Part shown: in pieces, positions 37,946 to 50,109 of the stretch | How positions within the stretch are numbered: position 1 is the first letter of the stretch | How the letters are laid out: the number at the start of each line of letters is the position of its first letter | Origin: Salminus brasiliensis | Taxonomy: Eukaryota > Chordata > Actinopteri > Characiformes > Bryconidae | DNA length: 64,000 bases | Reading direction: 5' to 3' | Assembly (NCBI RefSeq): GCF_030463535.1 | Contig: NC_132880.1 | Coordinates: forward strand, 32,604,342 to 32,668,341 | Translations under genes and position numbers: made by a program | The notes under the pieces: generated by a model | Database searches by the model: none | Seen by the model: only the letters and a program-made list of their open reading frames with translations | What the model was told of the DNA's origin: nothing

Positions 37946-38403
37946 ATGTGTACTAAAAGTATTGGGACACCTAATTCATGCTCATTTATTGTTTCTTCCA
38001 AAATCAAGGGTTTTAACGAAGTGTTTATGCTGCTGTTGTTGGACTCTTCTGTCTTTCTACTAGATTTTTGAGTATTCCTGTGAAGATTTGATTGTATTCA
38101 GCGACAAGAGGTCAGGATGTCAGATGAATACCACCCCACCTCACCCTAAAAGTATTGGATGGAGCGCCATCATTCTTAAAGGCTGAGGGGGGCTTTATGC
38201 CCCTCTAGGCCATGCCTGGCATTAGTCATGGGGCCAGTAGCTTCACGTTTTCTGCTCCAAAGAGTCCTATTGTATTGGCAATACTTCTCCACAGGGACTT
38301 AACAAGCCGTTTGTGAGCATTTGCACATTTGTGTCAGAAACTTAAAGTAGCTGAATGCATTAATTAGAAGAAGTGTCCACAAACATTTGGACATATAGTG
38401 TAC
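37946..38403. mobile_element. MITE, 'tatatggacaaaagtattggg' family, copy 3 (reverse)
   Basis: Left end gtactaaaagtattgggaca; right end aaacatttggacatatagtg followed by tac. The ends are near-complementary and the interior matches the copies at 8.1 and 9.5 kb in reverse. Confidence 0.8.
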
Positions 38404-38570
38404 TTCGGTTTAGATAGTGTACCTGGTTTCAGACTGATGGTTGTCCTGGAGGTTCGACATTATATTTTTTGCAAAACCAAAATAATTTTGCAAACCCCTT
38501 TATATGACAGGAAAGTAGAAAATATGACCTTAGAGGTGAAATTTACTAAAACTATATTAAATACATTAAT

Positions 38571-38740
38571 CACAGTCCCCAGTCCTGGTCCTGACGTACA
38601 TGCTGCACTGCACATTTTTGAGATTCTCCTGCTCCCAGCACATCTGATACATCTTAGTAACCATTAATAAGGCCTCCCTGTTCTGAACTGAGTGTGTTAG
38701 AGCAGGGCTATCATGGTTCTCCAGGACTAGGAGCAAAAAA
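38571..38740. mobile_element. hAT-like MITE copy
   Basis: cagtccccagtcctggtcct at one end and ctccaggactagg at the other. The interior (cacatctgat, gagtgtgttagagcaggg) matches 857-1025. Confidence 0.65.
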
Positions 38741-39021
38741 CAACTAATGTGTCAACCTCAATTTCTGTTTAATCATCCAAAACACATTTGCTGTCCAAAG
38801 TTTGCTTCTATAGTTTTGTGCTGGAGTTACAAGACTAATATTTAATATTTAATATTTAATAATAGTTAATGTCCACCTTCCCTAGCTTTTTGACTACATT
38901 AGCCTTGTAACCCAATTGCAACACCAAACAAGCAAACTTTAGACACCAGGCATGTCTTGACCCTTTAACTGTTTGTTGTACGGTGGCAAATGTAAGTGGT
39001 ATCAATACAGATAGAGTATTG

Positions 39022-39281
39022 TAAAGGTAAAGGTGCACGTATTTGTACAGCGAAATGTGTCCTCTGCATTTAACCCATCTGTGGTAGTGAACACACACAC
39101 ACACTAGTGAATTAGGGGCAGTGAGTACACACACACACCCAGAGCGGTGGGCAGCCAACTCCAGCGCCCGGGGAGCAGAGAGGGTAAAGGGCCTTGCTCA
39201 AGGGCCCAACAGTGGCAGCTTGCCAAGCCCGGGTATCGAACCCACAACCTTGGGCTCTAACCGCTGAGCCACCACTGCCCA
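39022..39281 (-). mobile_element. tRNA-derived SINE, best copy
   Basis: Read on the minus strand, the element starts gggcagtggtggctcagcgg. It has pol III box A TGGCTCAGCGG (39261-39271) and box B GGGTTCGATACCC (39231-39243), then a GC-rich body. It ends with a cagatgggttaaatgcagag stretch and gtgcacctttacctttac. A CA array sits inside. This is the best template for the family. Confidence 0.85.
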
Positions 39282-39639
39282 TAATTGTGACCTACAATGT
39301 TTACTAGAAATTACGAGTGGACTGTGGGAGATTGTAGTGCCCTCTGGAATTCTAATTTACAATTCAGACACTATACAAAAAAGGCAGACAAACTTAACAG
39401 TACCCTCAAACACACACAGGGATCCATTTTGGTCACAGCCATTGAGTTAGTGAACAGTTGGAGTTGAGAGGTGTGTAAATGTTAATAATTCTAGAATACA
39501 CACCTGGATGATCACCTGGAAAAAGTGATAAAATGAGAGATAAACAGAAAATGAAAGCAAGTAAACTAAAATCTAATGCAAAAAAGGGACCATAAAGGAA
39601 CACAAACACTACAATGTAATAAACATTTTGTAATCAGCA

Positions 39640-40000
39640 ATAACTGCAATCTAATGCTTTCTGTAGTTGTTAAGTAGTGTCTCACAACACCATGGAGGAA
39701 TGTAGTCTACTCTGCTTCAGATCAATGACATTTCCAGGACATTGATCATGAACTGCATATTTCCTAAATAAGCTGAAGTTCATTTGGGTCACGCAACAAT
39801 ACAATGATCCAAAACACACCAGTAAGTCTAACTCACAGTTTGGAATGGCTTAGTAAAACTCTAGTCTAAACCCGATTGAAATGTTGCTGCAGAACTGAAG
39901 GAGGAGTGGGCCTAATACCTCCATGGCACCATGGCATTGTGAGATACTTACTAACAACTACAAAAAGGATTTGATTGCAGTTATTGTTTATTAAAAATGT
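39640..40000 (+). pseudogene. Tc1-like transposase remnant
   Basis: Words such as acaatgatccaaaacacacc, ctagtctaaacccgattgaa and atttgattgcagttattg follow the order of Tc1 transposase (QxNDPKH region, then DLNPIE region, then the C-terminus). Frame is broken by stops. Confidence 0.65.
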
Positions 40001-40089
40001 TGCATCTATTAAATTAAAGTAAACAAACAGTAATAAAATGTGCAAATGTGCCCTTTGTACATTTGTCATTATTTGTGCATGTAATATAT

Positions 40090-40250
40090 ACATAGGGTTC
40101 TTCAAGGTCGTTCGATATAGAACCATGATGCTTCAACGTTTCTAGCCATCTAGCCAAACGTAGCCATTGTGAAAAACATTTTATATGTGGTTTATGTAAA
40201 AGAAAAACATTTTTAAATGGTTTTAAATAGCACCTATAAGTATAAGTTGT
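40090..40250. repeat. Fragment of a 'gggttcttcaaggt' inverted-repeat element
   Basis: catagggttcttcaaggtcg and gatatagaaccatgatgctt resemble the repeats at 24.4-25.1 kb. Confidence 0.35.
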
Positions 40251-40534
40251 TGAGTATGTTATTCTCACATACTACTACATTACTATATTTTGCTCACTTT
40301 CTGATATGCTGATTATTTAATCTGTTTAATCTGTTAATATCAGCATATTTAATCATGTGGCTTTGTTGTCCAGGATGTGGATTTTTATTACATTTGTAAT
40401 GTAATCAAAGCTAAGATTGAGACACACATGACTCCATGTTAATCCTTTGTGTTGAATCCGTTTCAACAAATACACATAATGCACATAATCCAAAACTGAA
40501 AACTATCATCTGTATATGTTGTAGCAGAATACAC

Positions 40535-41290
40535 CCAAGCATTTTATTAGGAACGCCTGTCCACCCACTCATGCATGCAGTTATTTAATAAGCCAATCGC
40601 GTGGCAGCAGTGCAGTGTATAAAATCATGCAGATATGGGCCAGTTTTATATTAACTATCAGGATGGGGGACATGTAATCTCAGTGACTTTAAGCAAATGG
40701 TGTAATAAAGTAAAAACATTCTGTACACAGCTCTTCTGCAGATGGTAATGCCTTGAGATCAGCAGTCCTGACTAGTTTGAGGTGAGAGAAAAGTTATGAC
40801 AACTCAAATAACCACTCTGTACAACTGCGGCAAGCAGAAAACTATCTCGGAATACATAGCTCATCCAATCTTGAGGTTGATGGGCCTACAACAGCAGAGG
40901 GCCACATAGGGTTCCTTTTCTGTCAGCCAAGAACAGAAAGCTGCAGTGGGCACAGGCTCCGCAAAACTGCACACCTGAAGAATGGAAAAACTAAGCCGGG
41001 TCTGGTGAATCTCAGTTTCAGCTGAGAGTTAAAATTTGGTGCCATCAGCAGAAATCCATGGACCCAACCTGCCTTTCAACAATCCTGGCTGGTGGAAGCA
41101 GTGTAATGGTGTGGGAAATGTTTTCATGGCCACAATCCAATTCCAATGGCTCTGTCACAAAGCAAAAGTCGTCTCAATCAGGTTTCATGAACATGAACAT
41201 CATGAGTTCAGCTTTCTTCAGTGGCCTTCCCAGTCAACTGATCTGAATGTAGTAGAAGATTTTTGCTGATGTGCAAGATTTGCAGCATTA
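40535..41290 (+). pseudogene. Tc1-like transposon, decayed, 3' end missing
   Basis: Starts attttattaggaacgcctgt, then ccaatcgcgtggcagcagtg. It continues with ataaccactctgtacaactg, tcagccaagaacagaaagct and a frame containing SSVMVW near 41090. It ends with a QWPSQSTDLNVVED motif near 41218-41262, the Tc1 third catalytic region with changes. The terminal sequence expected at its 3' end is absent here; a matching end (ctaataaagtggcctgt) occurs alone at 49414-49430. Confidence 0.8.
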
Positions 41291-41654
41291 ACATACTAGT
41301 AATAAGGTCAATCTTACAGTACAGAAGTGTGCAGATATTTCCTTTACAGTACTCTGTAGTAGCTCAGTGTGCAAGCCATTTTAGTAGTGCTCAGTAGTGT
41401 ACAGTGTACAGAGGTGGTAAATAAACAAGGGTGTGTAAACAGGGCTCTTGAGTGACATATTATGATTATGAAGTATAAAATTGTTTCTATAACATACAGT
41501 AATTTTATTTTTGCTTTAAAATTATATTTAATAGTAAATTAATAGTAAATGACTTCATAAAAAAACGTAAAAAATAATAATATATACATATATTAAAACA
41601 CAGGTTTGACCCTAACTACACCACCACTTACAAGAAATTGAGCGAACAGTCTAT

Positions 41655-41795
41655 TGAGCGGATTGGCTCAGACACCGAAAGGTAACGCCCCCAGAAGAAA
41701 ATTCTGGACTGTAATTGGTGGAGGTGAAATGAGGTCCCGCCTGCGACGCGCTGCGCTGCTGAAAGCCGGCGGGTCGCACAGTAACCGGAGGGAAA
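41655..41795 (+). promoter_or_regulatory. hdac1: hdac1 promoter and 5'UTR
   Basis: CpG-containing sequence upstream of the hdac1 ATG, with inverted CCAAT boxes near 41662 (gattggct) and 41713 (aattggtg) and no TATA box. This is typical of a housekeeping gene. The exact transcription start is not visible. Confidence 0.55.
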
Positions 41796-44700
41796 ATGGC
41801 GCTGAGTTCGCAAGGAACAAAGAAGAAAGTTTGCTATTACTATGATGGTAAGAAACTGTGCTCAGAACGAGAAGATTCTGGCATTTTCACTCGCTTCGGC
41901 CTCGTAAAACAGCAACTGGCTTCGGACGCGAGTTGTAAATTCCTGAGGTTTAGCCGGCTAGCTCGTTTGAGTTCGCTACGGTGGTGTTAGCATTAGCTTA
42001 TTAGCAGCGCTATAGTCGGAGTTATCCCCCTTATCCACGGCTTTAGCGAGTTTGACGCTGAGCTTTCGTGTTTCTGGGTGGAAACTATTTTTTAGAGCAG
42101 TACAGCAATAATAAATTGGCTCAGTTGTGGCTGCGGGTTATTTGTTAATGTTTAAGATGCTAGTTCGTGGTCGCTTAGCACGCCTGCACAAGAGAGCTGA
42201 AGTTAGCTTAGCTTAGCTTAGCGAGCTAGTGTGTAAGCTAGCTAGCTTTGTTTGGAAGTAAGATCACGACCGTGTGAAATGAGAGCTCGCTGAGCTCGTC
42301 CCGGTAAAGAGGGAGTAACGTTATTAAGGGTGATATCCGAGCTTGTTTAGTCGGTGTTTGTGTAGCAGCTTCATTGTTGGTGAATGCTGCTAGCGCTAGT
42401 TAGCCTAGCCAATGGAGGCAAACGCAGGTCCAGAAAGTAAAAATTCTCCCCTGGATTTTATTCCTATTGCCTGGGCAGCTGGGCTGCAGCAGAGCTGTAT
42501 GTGAAGTAGGAACAAAATCTTCAGAAGGGTTTTTACTTTCTAGCCTGGAGTTTGCCACACATGAGCATAGCACACACTTGCAACCCTGCGGTCTGTGCAG
42601 TATAAGCTGATCGCCTTGTTTTGTCTGCAAGTTCCCTCTTCACACAACTTCAGTTTCAAAATAAAGCTTCAAGTTGTATTTTGAGATCCTCTGCGTTTAA
42701 TGTTTTCAATCTAAGCCTATTTTAAAGTGTTTAACTGTTTTCTTTTCTCACCATTTTCTAGGTGATGTTGGGAATTACTACTATGGCCAGGGTCATCCCA
42801 TGAAGCCCCACAGAATCCGCATGACCCACAACCTCCTCTTGAACTATGGGCTGTACAGGAAGATGGAGATCTATGTAAGGGAATTTGAAATATTGGTAGT
42901 TTGGAAGTAAAGGGGTCAGTTAAGTGCTGGGGATGACGTGTGTGTTTTTTGACAGAGACCACACAAAGCCAATGCTGAAGAGATGACCAAGTATCACAGC
43001 GACGATTACATCAAGTTCTTGCGTTCCATCCGTCCAGATAACATGTCCGAGTACAGCAAGCAGATGCAGAGATGTGAGTAATGCATCTGTTAATTTGAAT
43101 CCAGGCAGAATTATTAATATGGAACTAAAGGTTTAGTTGCAGTCTTGTATAATCTGATGGCCAGGTGTTTCCATTGAGCTGCCCTTTTGCATTATATATA
43201 AAACAAAATTAAATTCATTCAGAGATTTTAATTGACAACTTACAAATCTTTTGAGCAATGCACTATTGCATATTTATGGCTGCTAAAAATGTCCATAAAC
43301 TAAAACGTTTGGTTACATCATTGGTTTTCCTTTCACTTCTCAGCTCCTTTAAAATTAGTTTCACAGTGACTGTAATTGCTGGATAGGAAAAAAGAAACCA
43401 ACATCAGGTATTTGGTGGACAGAAATTCACTTAAACTGAACTGTGGTGTGCGTGGAGTAATGCTTCTGTTTTTGCAGCAATGTAATGAGGGGTGTTTTAT
43501 TGTATTTTCTCCTTAGTTAATGTCGGAGAAGACTGCCCTGTGTTTGATGGCTTATTTGAGTTCTGTCAGCTTTCAACAGGTGGCTCTGTTGGTAAGTGCT
43601 TTTTATTCTGAATGGTTGTATGTGCTAGAAAAAGCCAAGCATGTTGCAGAGAACCAGAGGTCGTGTGTTTTAAAAAACAAAAAAAAACAAAACACTTTTT
43701 TTTTCTTCTTCTTCTCCCCCATCTCCTTTAGCTGGGGCTGTGAAACTAAACAAGCAGCAGACCGACATAGCCATTAACTGGGCGGGTGGTCTTCACCATG
43801 CCAAGAAGTCTGAGGCCTCTGGTTTTTGCTATGTCAATGACATTGTCCTGGCCATCTTGGAGCTGCTCAAGTGCGTACTCTATTAAAATGTGTTATTTTT
43901 AAAGCTGTTCACGCAAAGATTTTTGCAGTCTTTTTTTGTATTTATACATAATGTAGTTGATTTGAACAGTATTTGACTATTGCAGATTGTTTGACTATTA
44001 TTAATAGAAGGCTTGTTATCATATCATAGATACCATCAAAGAGTGTTGTATATTGACATTGACATCCACCATGGTGATGGAGTAGAGGAGGCCTTCTACA
44101 CCACAGACCGTGTCATGACTGTGTCTTTCCACAAGTATGGGGAGTACTTCCCAGGCACAGGTGACCTCAGAGTGAGTTTCTCAATTCAATCTTCTGTTTA
44201 TTGTTTTCTAAAAATTAAAATTTTAATTAAATGACTTAAACTGCCTATGGACAAATGTGAATTTAACAAGTGAGACTAATGAGTGATCTTCTGCAGGATA
44301 TCGGTGCAGGAAAGGGAAAATACTACGCTGTGAACTACCCGCTCAGGGATGGGATCGATGACGAATCGTATGAAGCCATATTCAAACCTGTAAGTCACTT
44401 TAATGCTAATATTTACACTGAAACATTCTGGAAGTCATCCGGTCTTATTTTTAAAAATCTGTCTGCTTCAGATCATGGCCAAAGTGATGGAGATGTACCA
44501 ACCCAGTGCTGTAGTTCTTCAGTGTGGTGCTGATTCTCTATCTGGGGACAGATTGGGCTGCTTCAACCTCACCATCAAAGGTCACTTGCTGTGCTGCGCT
44601 TATCTATAGTCTACAGTTTTCTGTTCTGGTTCTCTCTGTTAACACCGAGCTCCTGTGTTCTGCAGGCCATGCTAAGTGTGTTGAATACATGAAGAGCTTT

Positions 44701-47260
44701 AACTTGCCTTTGTTGATGCTGGGAGGAGGAGGCTACACCATCAGGAATGTGGCTCGCTGCTGGACCTATGAGACAGCTGTAGCCCTGGACAGCACTATTC
44801 CTAATGGTAAGTTAATTCTGGTACTTAAAGTTGAGGACTATAAGGCAGACTATGGATAATTGGCAAATTCTTGTTTTTAGTACTATAAATTAAAATTGTG
44901 TTATGTAATTGGTTAGCATGGGGTTTCTCTACAGTTTTCATTGACCAAGTTGGACATCTTTTTAAGACTATAGTATGTTTAAGAGATTAAAATAAGTATG
45001 CATTCTGGTAGGCACTGTACATGTCTGTGTAGTGTAACCATAAAGTATCTGATTTAAAGTAGTTGTCTGAAGTTTAATCATTGCCACAGAATGCCACATT
45101 TTCTCTGCCATCTTTTGGCTTTCACCATGCATGTTGAGGGATAGAAGCCTGGCCACCCTCGCAGTCATTCTTGCTTTCTTCTGTTCGGCTTTAGTGGATT
45201 TTGTGGTTATGGGTTGTTGAAACTGGAAATATTGTGAAACATTCACTGGAAAGGGATACATGCATTTAAATTGGATATGCATTGGAAATGTAATTTAATT
45301 GTGCAGCATGATGGAAACATGGCTATAGAAGTGATGATAAGGCCTTGGTGACCTGTGTGTTATGGTTATCATATCTAATTTTGTGATGCTGATGTGTTTG
45401 CTTTTCTTTCTCTCGTTTTCAGAGCTTCCATACAATGACTACTTTGAGTATTTCGGACCAGACTTCAAGCTCCACATCAGCCCTTCCAACATGACCAACC
45501 AGAACACAAATGACTACCTTGAGAAGATCAAGTAAGTGTGTTGAACAGAAAGCAGTCACCTCCTGCTGCGAAACAAGCACCAACACTGGCATGCTTGACA
45601 GTTTTCCTTTACCCTGTGAGAAAACGTGCTAAATTGTCACCCTGAGACAAGTGTTTGTGAAACAGGCTGCGGCAGTGGAACAAATGCAGTCAACTTTCCT
45701 CTGAACTTTCCTAAATGGCACGGTTCGGTGTTTGGAGAATTGTCTTTGTAAGCAGCATGTAGCCTAAAATGTTTCCTTGCTGCCAACATTTGCACCTAAT
45801 TATCGCTTTCTTTATACTGATTCAATTCTTCACTCTTGTGCTCGGTCTGTACAGGCAGCGTCTGTTTGAGAATCTGCGCATGTTGCCTCATGCTCCAGGA
45901 GTGCAAATGCAGGCTATTCCAGAGGATGCTGTGCAGGAGGACAGTGGTGATGAAGAGGATGACCCAGACAAACGCATTCCCAGTGAGTACTGCTTACTTT
46001 TGTTCTTTTTCCTTCAATGTTTTCTTATTTAAGTACACCCTCAGCAAAGCTTGGGGGGGGGGGGGGGGGTGTTGAGGTAATGTGTACGTAGTGGTCAGGG
46101 TAAAGTTTGAAGGCGTAACTAATGTTTCTGTGATCTGAGGTTATGTTGATTGGCTGTGCTGCATGCATCTTGGATTTTTATTCCTCCTTTTTATTTACTA
46201 GTTCGTGCCCATGACAAGCGGATAGCCTGCGACGAGGAGTTCTCAGATTCTGAGGATGAAGGACAAGGTGGCCGCAGAAACACCTCAAACTTCAAGAAAG
46301 CCAAGCGAGTGAAGACTGAAGAAGACAAAGATGGAGAAGAGAAGAAAGGTGAGCAGACAGGTATATCCGACAGCATTTTACCTTGATCAGCTTGGTTACC
46401 CTGACTACTTGAGCACTTGAAATTAAAATAATACGTTTAACCACCAAGTTATTGTAAGGATCACGTATTATCTGATTCACATTACATTTGACTTGTTCTT
46501 GATCTTGAACTCTGACTTTAGCCCTGCTTGTTTTGGTGACAAGTGAGGTCTGTGTGCTTCAGTGCTCATACTCCAGTCTGTGTGATGCCAGAAAGAATAA
46601 AATACTGTTTACAAATACAACTCCATTATCATCCGATCATTTTTTATATGAATAAATGTTGATACTTTTATTTCACCAGCATTCGATGCAGTGCGTATAG
46701 ATTAATGATATGTTGGATAAAAAAAACTATTGGTATTGAATCTGTGATTAACTTTGAATAATTTTGATTTATTTGATATGAATTACTTCATAATTCGTTG
46801 GCATTTTATATTTGAACACTTCTGAATATATCCCGCCTTAGTGCCTGAAGCAGTTGAACATTGAATTATTAAACTCCTTAAGGCTTAAACAGCATCAGAA
46901 CCGCAGGTCAACCTCGTCTTTATGAGCTTCTGAAATGAATGTGCGTGAACCTGTGAAATTGACGTAAGTACAGTGTGTGATGCTCGTTCTCATGTTTTAT
47001 AGATGTGAAGGAGGAGGAGAAGACTCCAGAGGAAAAAATGGACACAAAGGGGTAAGAGTGTTACTGAGCTACTAGCTTTTGTTTAAGCTACCTGCAGAAA
47101 TATGAACTTGGAATATGTGTATATATGGAAAAATGTACTCATGAATTTGCTGTAGCATGAAGGGAACATGAGGGCTGTGGTCAAACTGCTTCATTTAAAT
47201 AACTTTTTTTTTTATTATTATTATTTTTGAAGGCCAAAAGAAGAATTGAAGACAACCTGA
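41796..47260 (+). CDS. hdac1: Histone deacetylase 1, complete, 14 coding exons, 480 aa
   Basis: Class I zinc-dependent lysine deacetylase, the nuclear catalytic subunit of Sin3, NuRD and CoREST complexes. Exons: 41796-41847, 42762-42874, 42956-43073, 43517-43591, 43732-43870, 44030-44171, 44297-44389, 44472-44580, 44666-44806, 45423-45531, 45855-45982, 46202-46348, 47003-47051, 47233-47260. They sum to 480 codons plus TGA with consistent phases. Active-site residues are present: His141 and His142 (GGLHHAKK), zinc ligands Asp177, His179 and Asp265, and Tyr304 ([14 protein letters not shown]). The acidic tail keeps CK2-type serines 421 and 423 ([10 protein letters not shown]) and ends in a Lys/Glu-rich stretch. 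The start [18 protein letters not shown] and the tail separate it from HDAC2. Residue 406 is Pro where I recall Ser in homologues. Intron 8 is only 85 bases with a weak donor (gtcact). The gene lies head-to-tail downstream of marcksl1 and convergent with eif3i. Confidence 0.98.
46053..46069 (+). repeat. 17-base poly(G) run in hdac1 intron 11
   Basis: An uninterrupted run of 17 G in the intron between exons 45855-45982 and 46202-46348. It could form a G-quadruplex and is prone to length change and sequencing error. Confidence 0.9.
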
Positions 47261-47990
47261 GAATCCAACCAGAGTCCAAATGGATGCATGTACCGGCCAT
47301 ACCCCCTATGTTACCACACATACACAATCTTGGCTTGCAAGCTAAAGACTGTAAATTATTTTCTAAGGCTCATTTTACTATTTGTATTCTCGATGAGCAG
47401 TATAAAGGTTTTTTGCATTACAAATGTGAATTGCAATGTAAGATGTATGTTTTCCTTTTTTCCCCTTTTTGTACTGAAACCTTTTTTGCTTTTTTTTGTT
47501 TGTTTAAGTTGTCACTGTCTACCAAAAGTAGCATCAGTTCAACAAGACCAGAAACGGTAGTTAGATTTGGTGGTCATTCTCTTTCCCCACCAGGGAGGCC
47601 TCACCTCTAAGTTATTTTAAATCATGGACTTGAATACAGACATACATGCATCACTTTCCCTTATTAGGTCTTGTTTTAACTGTGGATGCTGTTTCCCTGC
47701 TACAGTGTCCTTTACCTCATTTTTAAGAGATAATGTTTGTTTTAATAACTGTCTGTGTCGATGGCTGGCTTGGCTCTGAAACTCTCCCTAGTCTGTTTAG
47801 GATTTGGAGAAAGACTTGCGTTTACTGCCGTTGGACTCCAGATTCTTTCCTATTGTGGCTGTGCTAGCAGGTCGGTGGCACTTTTTGGCTGGATATAGCA
47901 GTTTAGAGTTCCAGAGTTCAGTGGTTTTGAAATGTCCGTATTATAACAATGCCTTTGGTAAAGTAAATAAAGAGGATGTTCTCTCATGTC
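47261..47990 (+). other. hdac1: hdac1 3'UTR with poly(A) signal
   Basis: T-rich non-coding sequence after the hdac1 stop codon. AATAAA lies at 47966-47971, followed by a GT/T-rich stretch (tgttctctcatgtcctgtc), so cleavage is expected near 47990. The open frames here are not coding. Confidence 0.7.
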
Positions 47991-49884
47991 CTGTCTTCTG
48001 TGGCTTTCATTGAGTAGCTATAGGATGCATAGCTGTATACTAGTATAATTAAAGAAACTAGTGATTGCTGTGGAATGCCCACAATTTAATCAGATTTCAT
48101 TCTACTGTATGTGACCTCCAGCTTGGATGTGTAGGCATGGAGACCAAATCTACTTTAGACATTCATTACACAAAACCTTTTGGGTTTTGTAAGCGAATGT
48201 GTTCTATATAAAACTTATGCTCATATAGTAACTTGTTAACTGAAAAGCATGAGTTCAATTCTAAAGCTAGGCATTTGAGGTGGTAAGCCCTTGGCAACAA
48301 CCTGGATTTCTGAATTGATGAGCAATATAGACAATTTAATGTGCTGTTTACATTGAGTGCACTGCACCCACAGTGCAGACTACAAAAAAAGTAAATGGGT
48401 ATTAATGACTTCTCTAAACACTTAAAATGTTAAGGGGACAGAATTGGATATGTGGATTAGATAAAGTCTCGCAAAGCCGCACTGCTCAAGCAACATTTAG
48501 TGTGGATTCTGCGTCAATTTTCAGAAGGGGTGTTCTAGACTATGGATGAGACTACATTAAGGTGGCTAAACCCCTGTATAAATGTATGTAAGTATGTAAT
48601 CCACTGTCCTGTGCAACACAATACTCATTTGTCATTTGTCTTTCATACTGTGCTACAGTTCTGTAATGTTCAGTTTTAGAGAGTAATGGAGCTAGATGTC
48701 ACACCGTTGTTCACACCCAAAAATAAGCCTATACATTACCCTTGTAATACGCTATGTATTATCAGCCTGTATTTGTGAGAATTCATGTATGTCTTGTACA
48801 ATCACAGACATTTACATCAGGTGGCTGTGCCAAACACACTGAACTCAACACAAGCTAATGTTTTTTTACAATTATTTATTACACCACTTTCTAGCTGTTT
48901 TTCCAAAAGTGAGACATTTTGCCATGTGGCTTAGACATCCAAAAGGACAAAAGCTTTGACAAAAGGAGTTCCAGAAACTAGGTTTTAGTGACTGGAAAAA
49001 AAAACCCCTGTAAATTCAAGGGTTCACTCACTTTTTCTAGCCTGCACTGTGGCTCGATGTGCTTGATAAAGGACATGACCAGTATGTGTTTATTAGTTAG
49101 TGACAGATATTCAGATTACATTATATCTTACATTCTTCTATTAGTGACCAATGCAGAAATCCAGGTACTTCCTAAGACCTCACTTTTTTCTTGCAACACA
49201 GTGACGACTACATGTGCACAATTCTTTTTAGAATTACTCAATGGTGCAATTGCACTATGTTAGCAGGGAGAAATGAAAGTAACATTAGAAATCTCAGGGA
49301 AACTACAGGCTGCTATTGAGAAAGACGTAGTGTTACCCAACTGCAGTACCATCATCACAATTAAACTGTAGGCCAAGACCATAGGGCTAAATGCACACCA
49401 CCAATGTAGGTGCATCTAATAAAGTGGCCTGTAAATAAAGTGTTTGCAGGCTGCTGTGGCTGAGGTCTATACCAGCTCCACACATTACCATCAGAGTCAG
49501 CAACAGAGGAGCTGCAGCCTTATTGTAACCATAAAGAACATCTACAGTAGATTGCTGCAAATAAACTGCAAATGTGGCTAGCCAGCATCATTAGTTACAA
49601 GGCAGAAATACTCCAGTTTACCCACTCCTCCACACTTTAAAGTAAACATTTTAGTATAAGCAAATTCACCCACTGTTTTTGTAGGAGGCTAGAAGAAACC
49701 AGTGCACCTGAAGGAAACCCTCACAGGCACAACAGACTCCTCACAGCTAGCGACCTGAGCAAGCATCAAACCCACAACCTCAGACTCCTGCACCTGTGTG
49801 GCACACACTGCCTACTGCACCACCGTTTCCCTCCTTCCCTGAACTGCTTCACTTCATCAATAATAAGGAAGTCCACAAAAGCAT
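47991..49884. other. Spacer between convergent hdac1 and eif3i, with repeat pieces
   Basis: No gene. 49010-49060 (gggttcactcactttttcta) is a reverse Tc1-like end related to 22.9 kb. 49405-49431 is a lone Tc1-like 3' end. 49680-49830 (caaacccacaacctcagact, gcctactgcaccaccgtttc) resembles a decayed SINE on the minus strand. No tyrosine kinase or FAM167-type exon is seen. Confidence 0.5.
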
Positions 49885-50109
49885 ATTTGTATGTCAAACT
49901 CAGTTTATTTAGAATATTTGATTTATTAAATACACTGTTAAACCTGATAGACATTATTTGCAATGCCTGTGATAAACTGATCATATAAAACAGGCTGTGT
50001 GACGGGCTTTGACCAACAAAGCCCATTACGGAGTTGACTGGTGTTCAGATGTTACTCGGGTGACTGCTGGCAATGTTCTTAAGTCAGGGAATGCTACTGG
50101 TAACTGAAT
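49885..50109 (-). other. eif3i: eif3i 3'UTR with poly(A) signal
   Basis: Sequence downstream of the eif3i TAA on the minus strand. AATAAA on the minus strand (tttatt, 49904-49909) is the first good poly(A) signal, giving a 3'UTR of about 200-225 bases. Confidence 0.6.

Noticed and set aside
48000-49884. Possible LCK or FAM167B orthologue between hdac1 and eif3i
   Set aside because: No kinase motifs (HRD, DFG) or other exons are visible on either strand; only repeat fragments are present.
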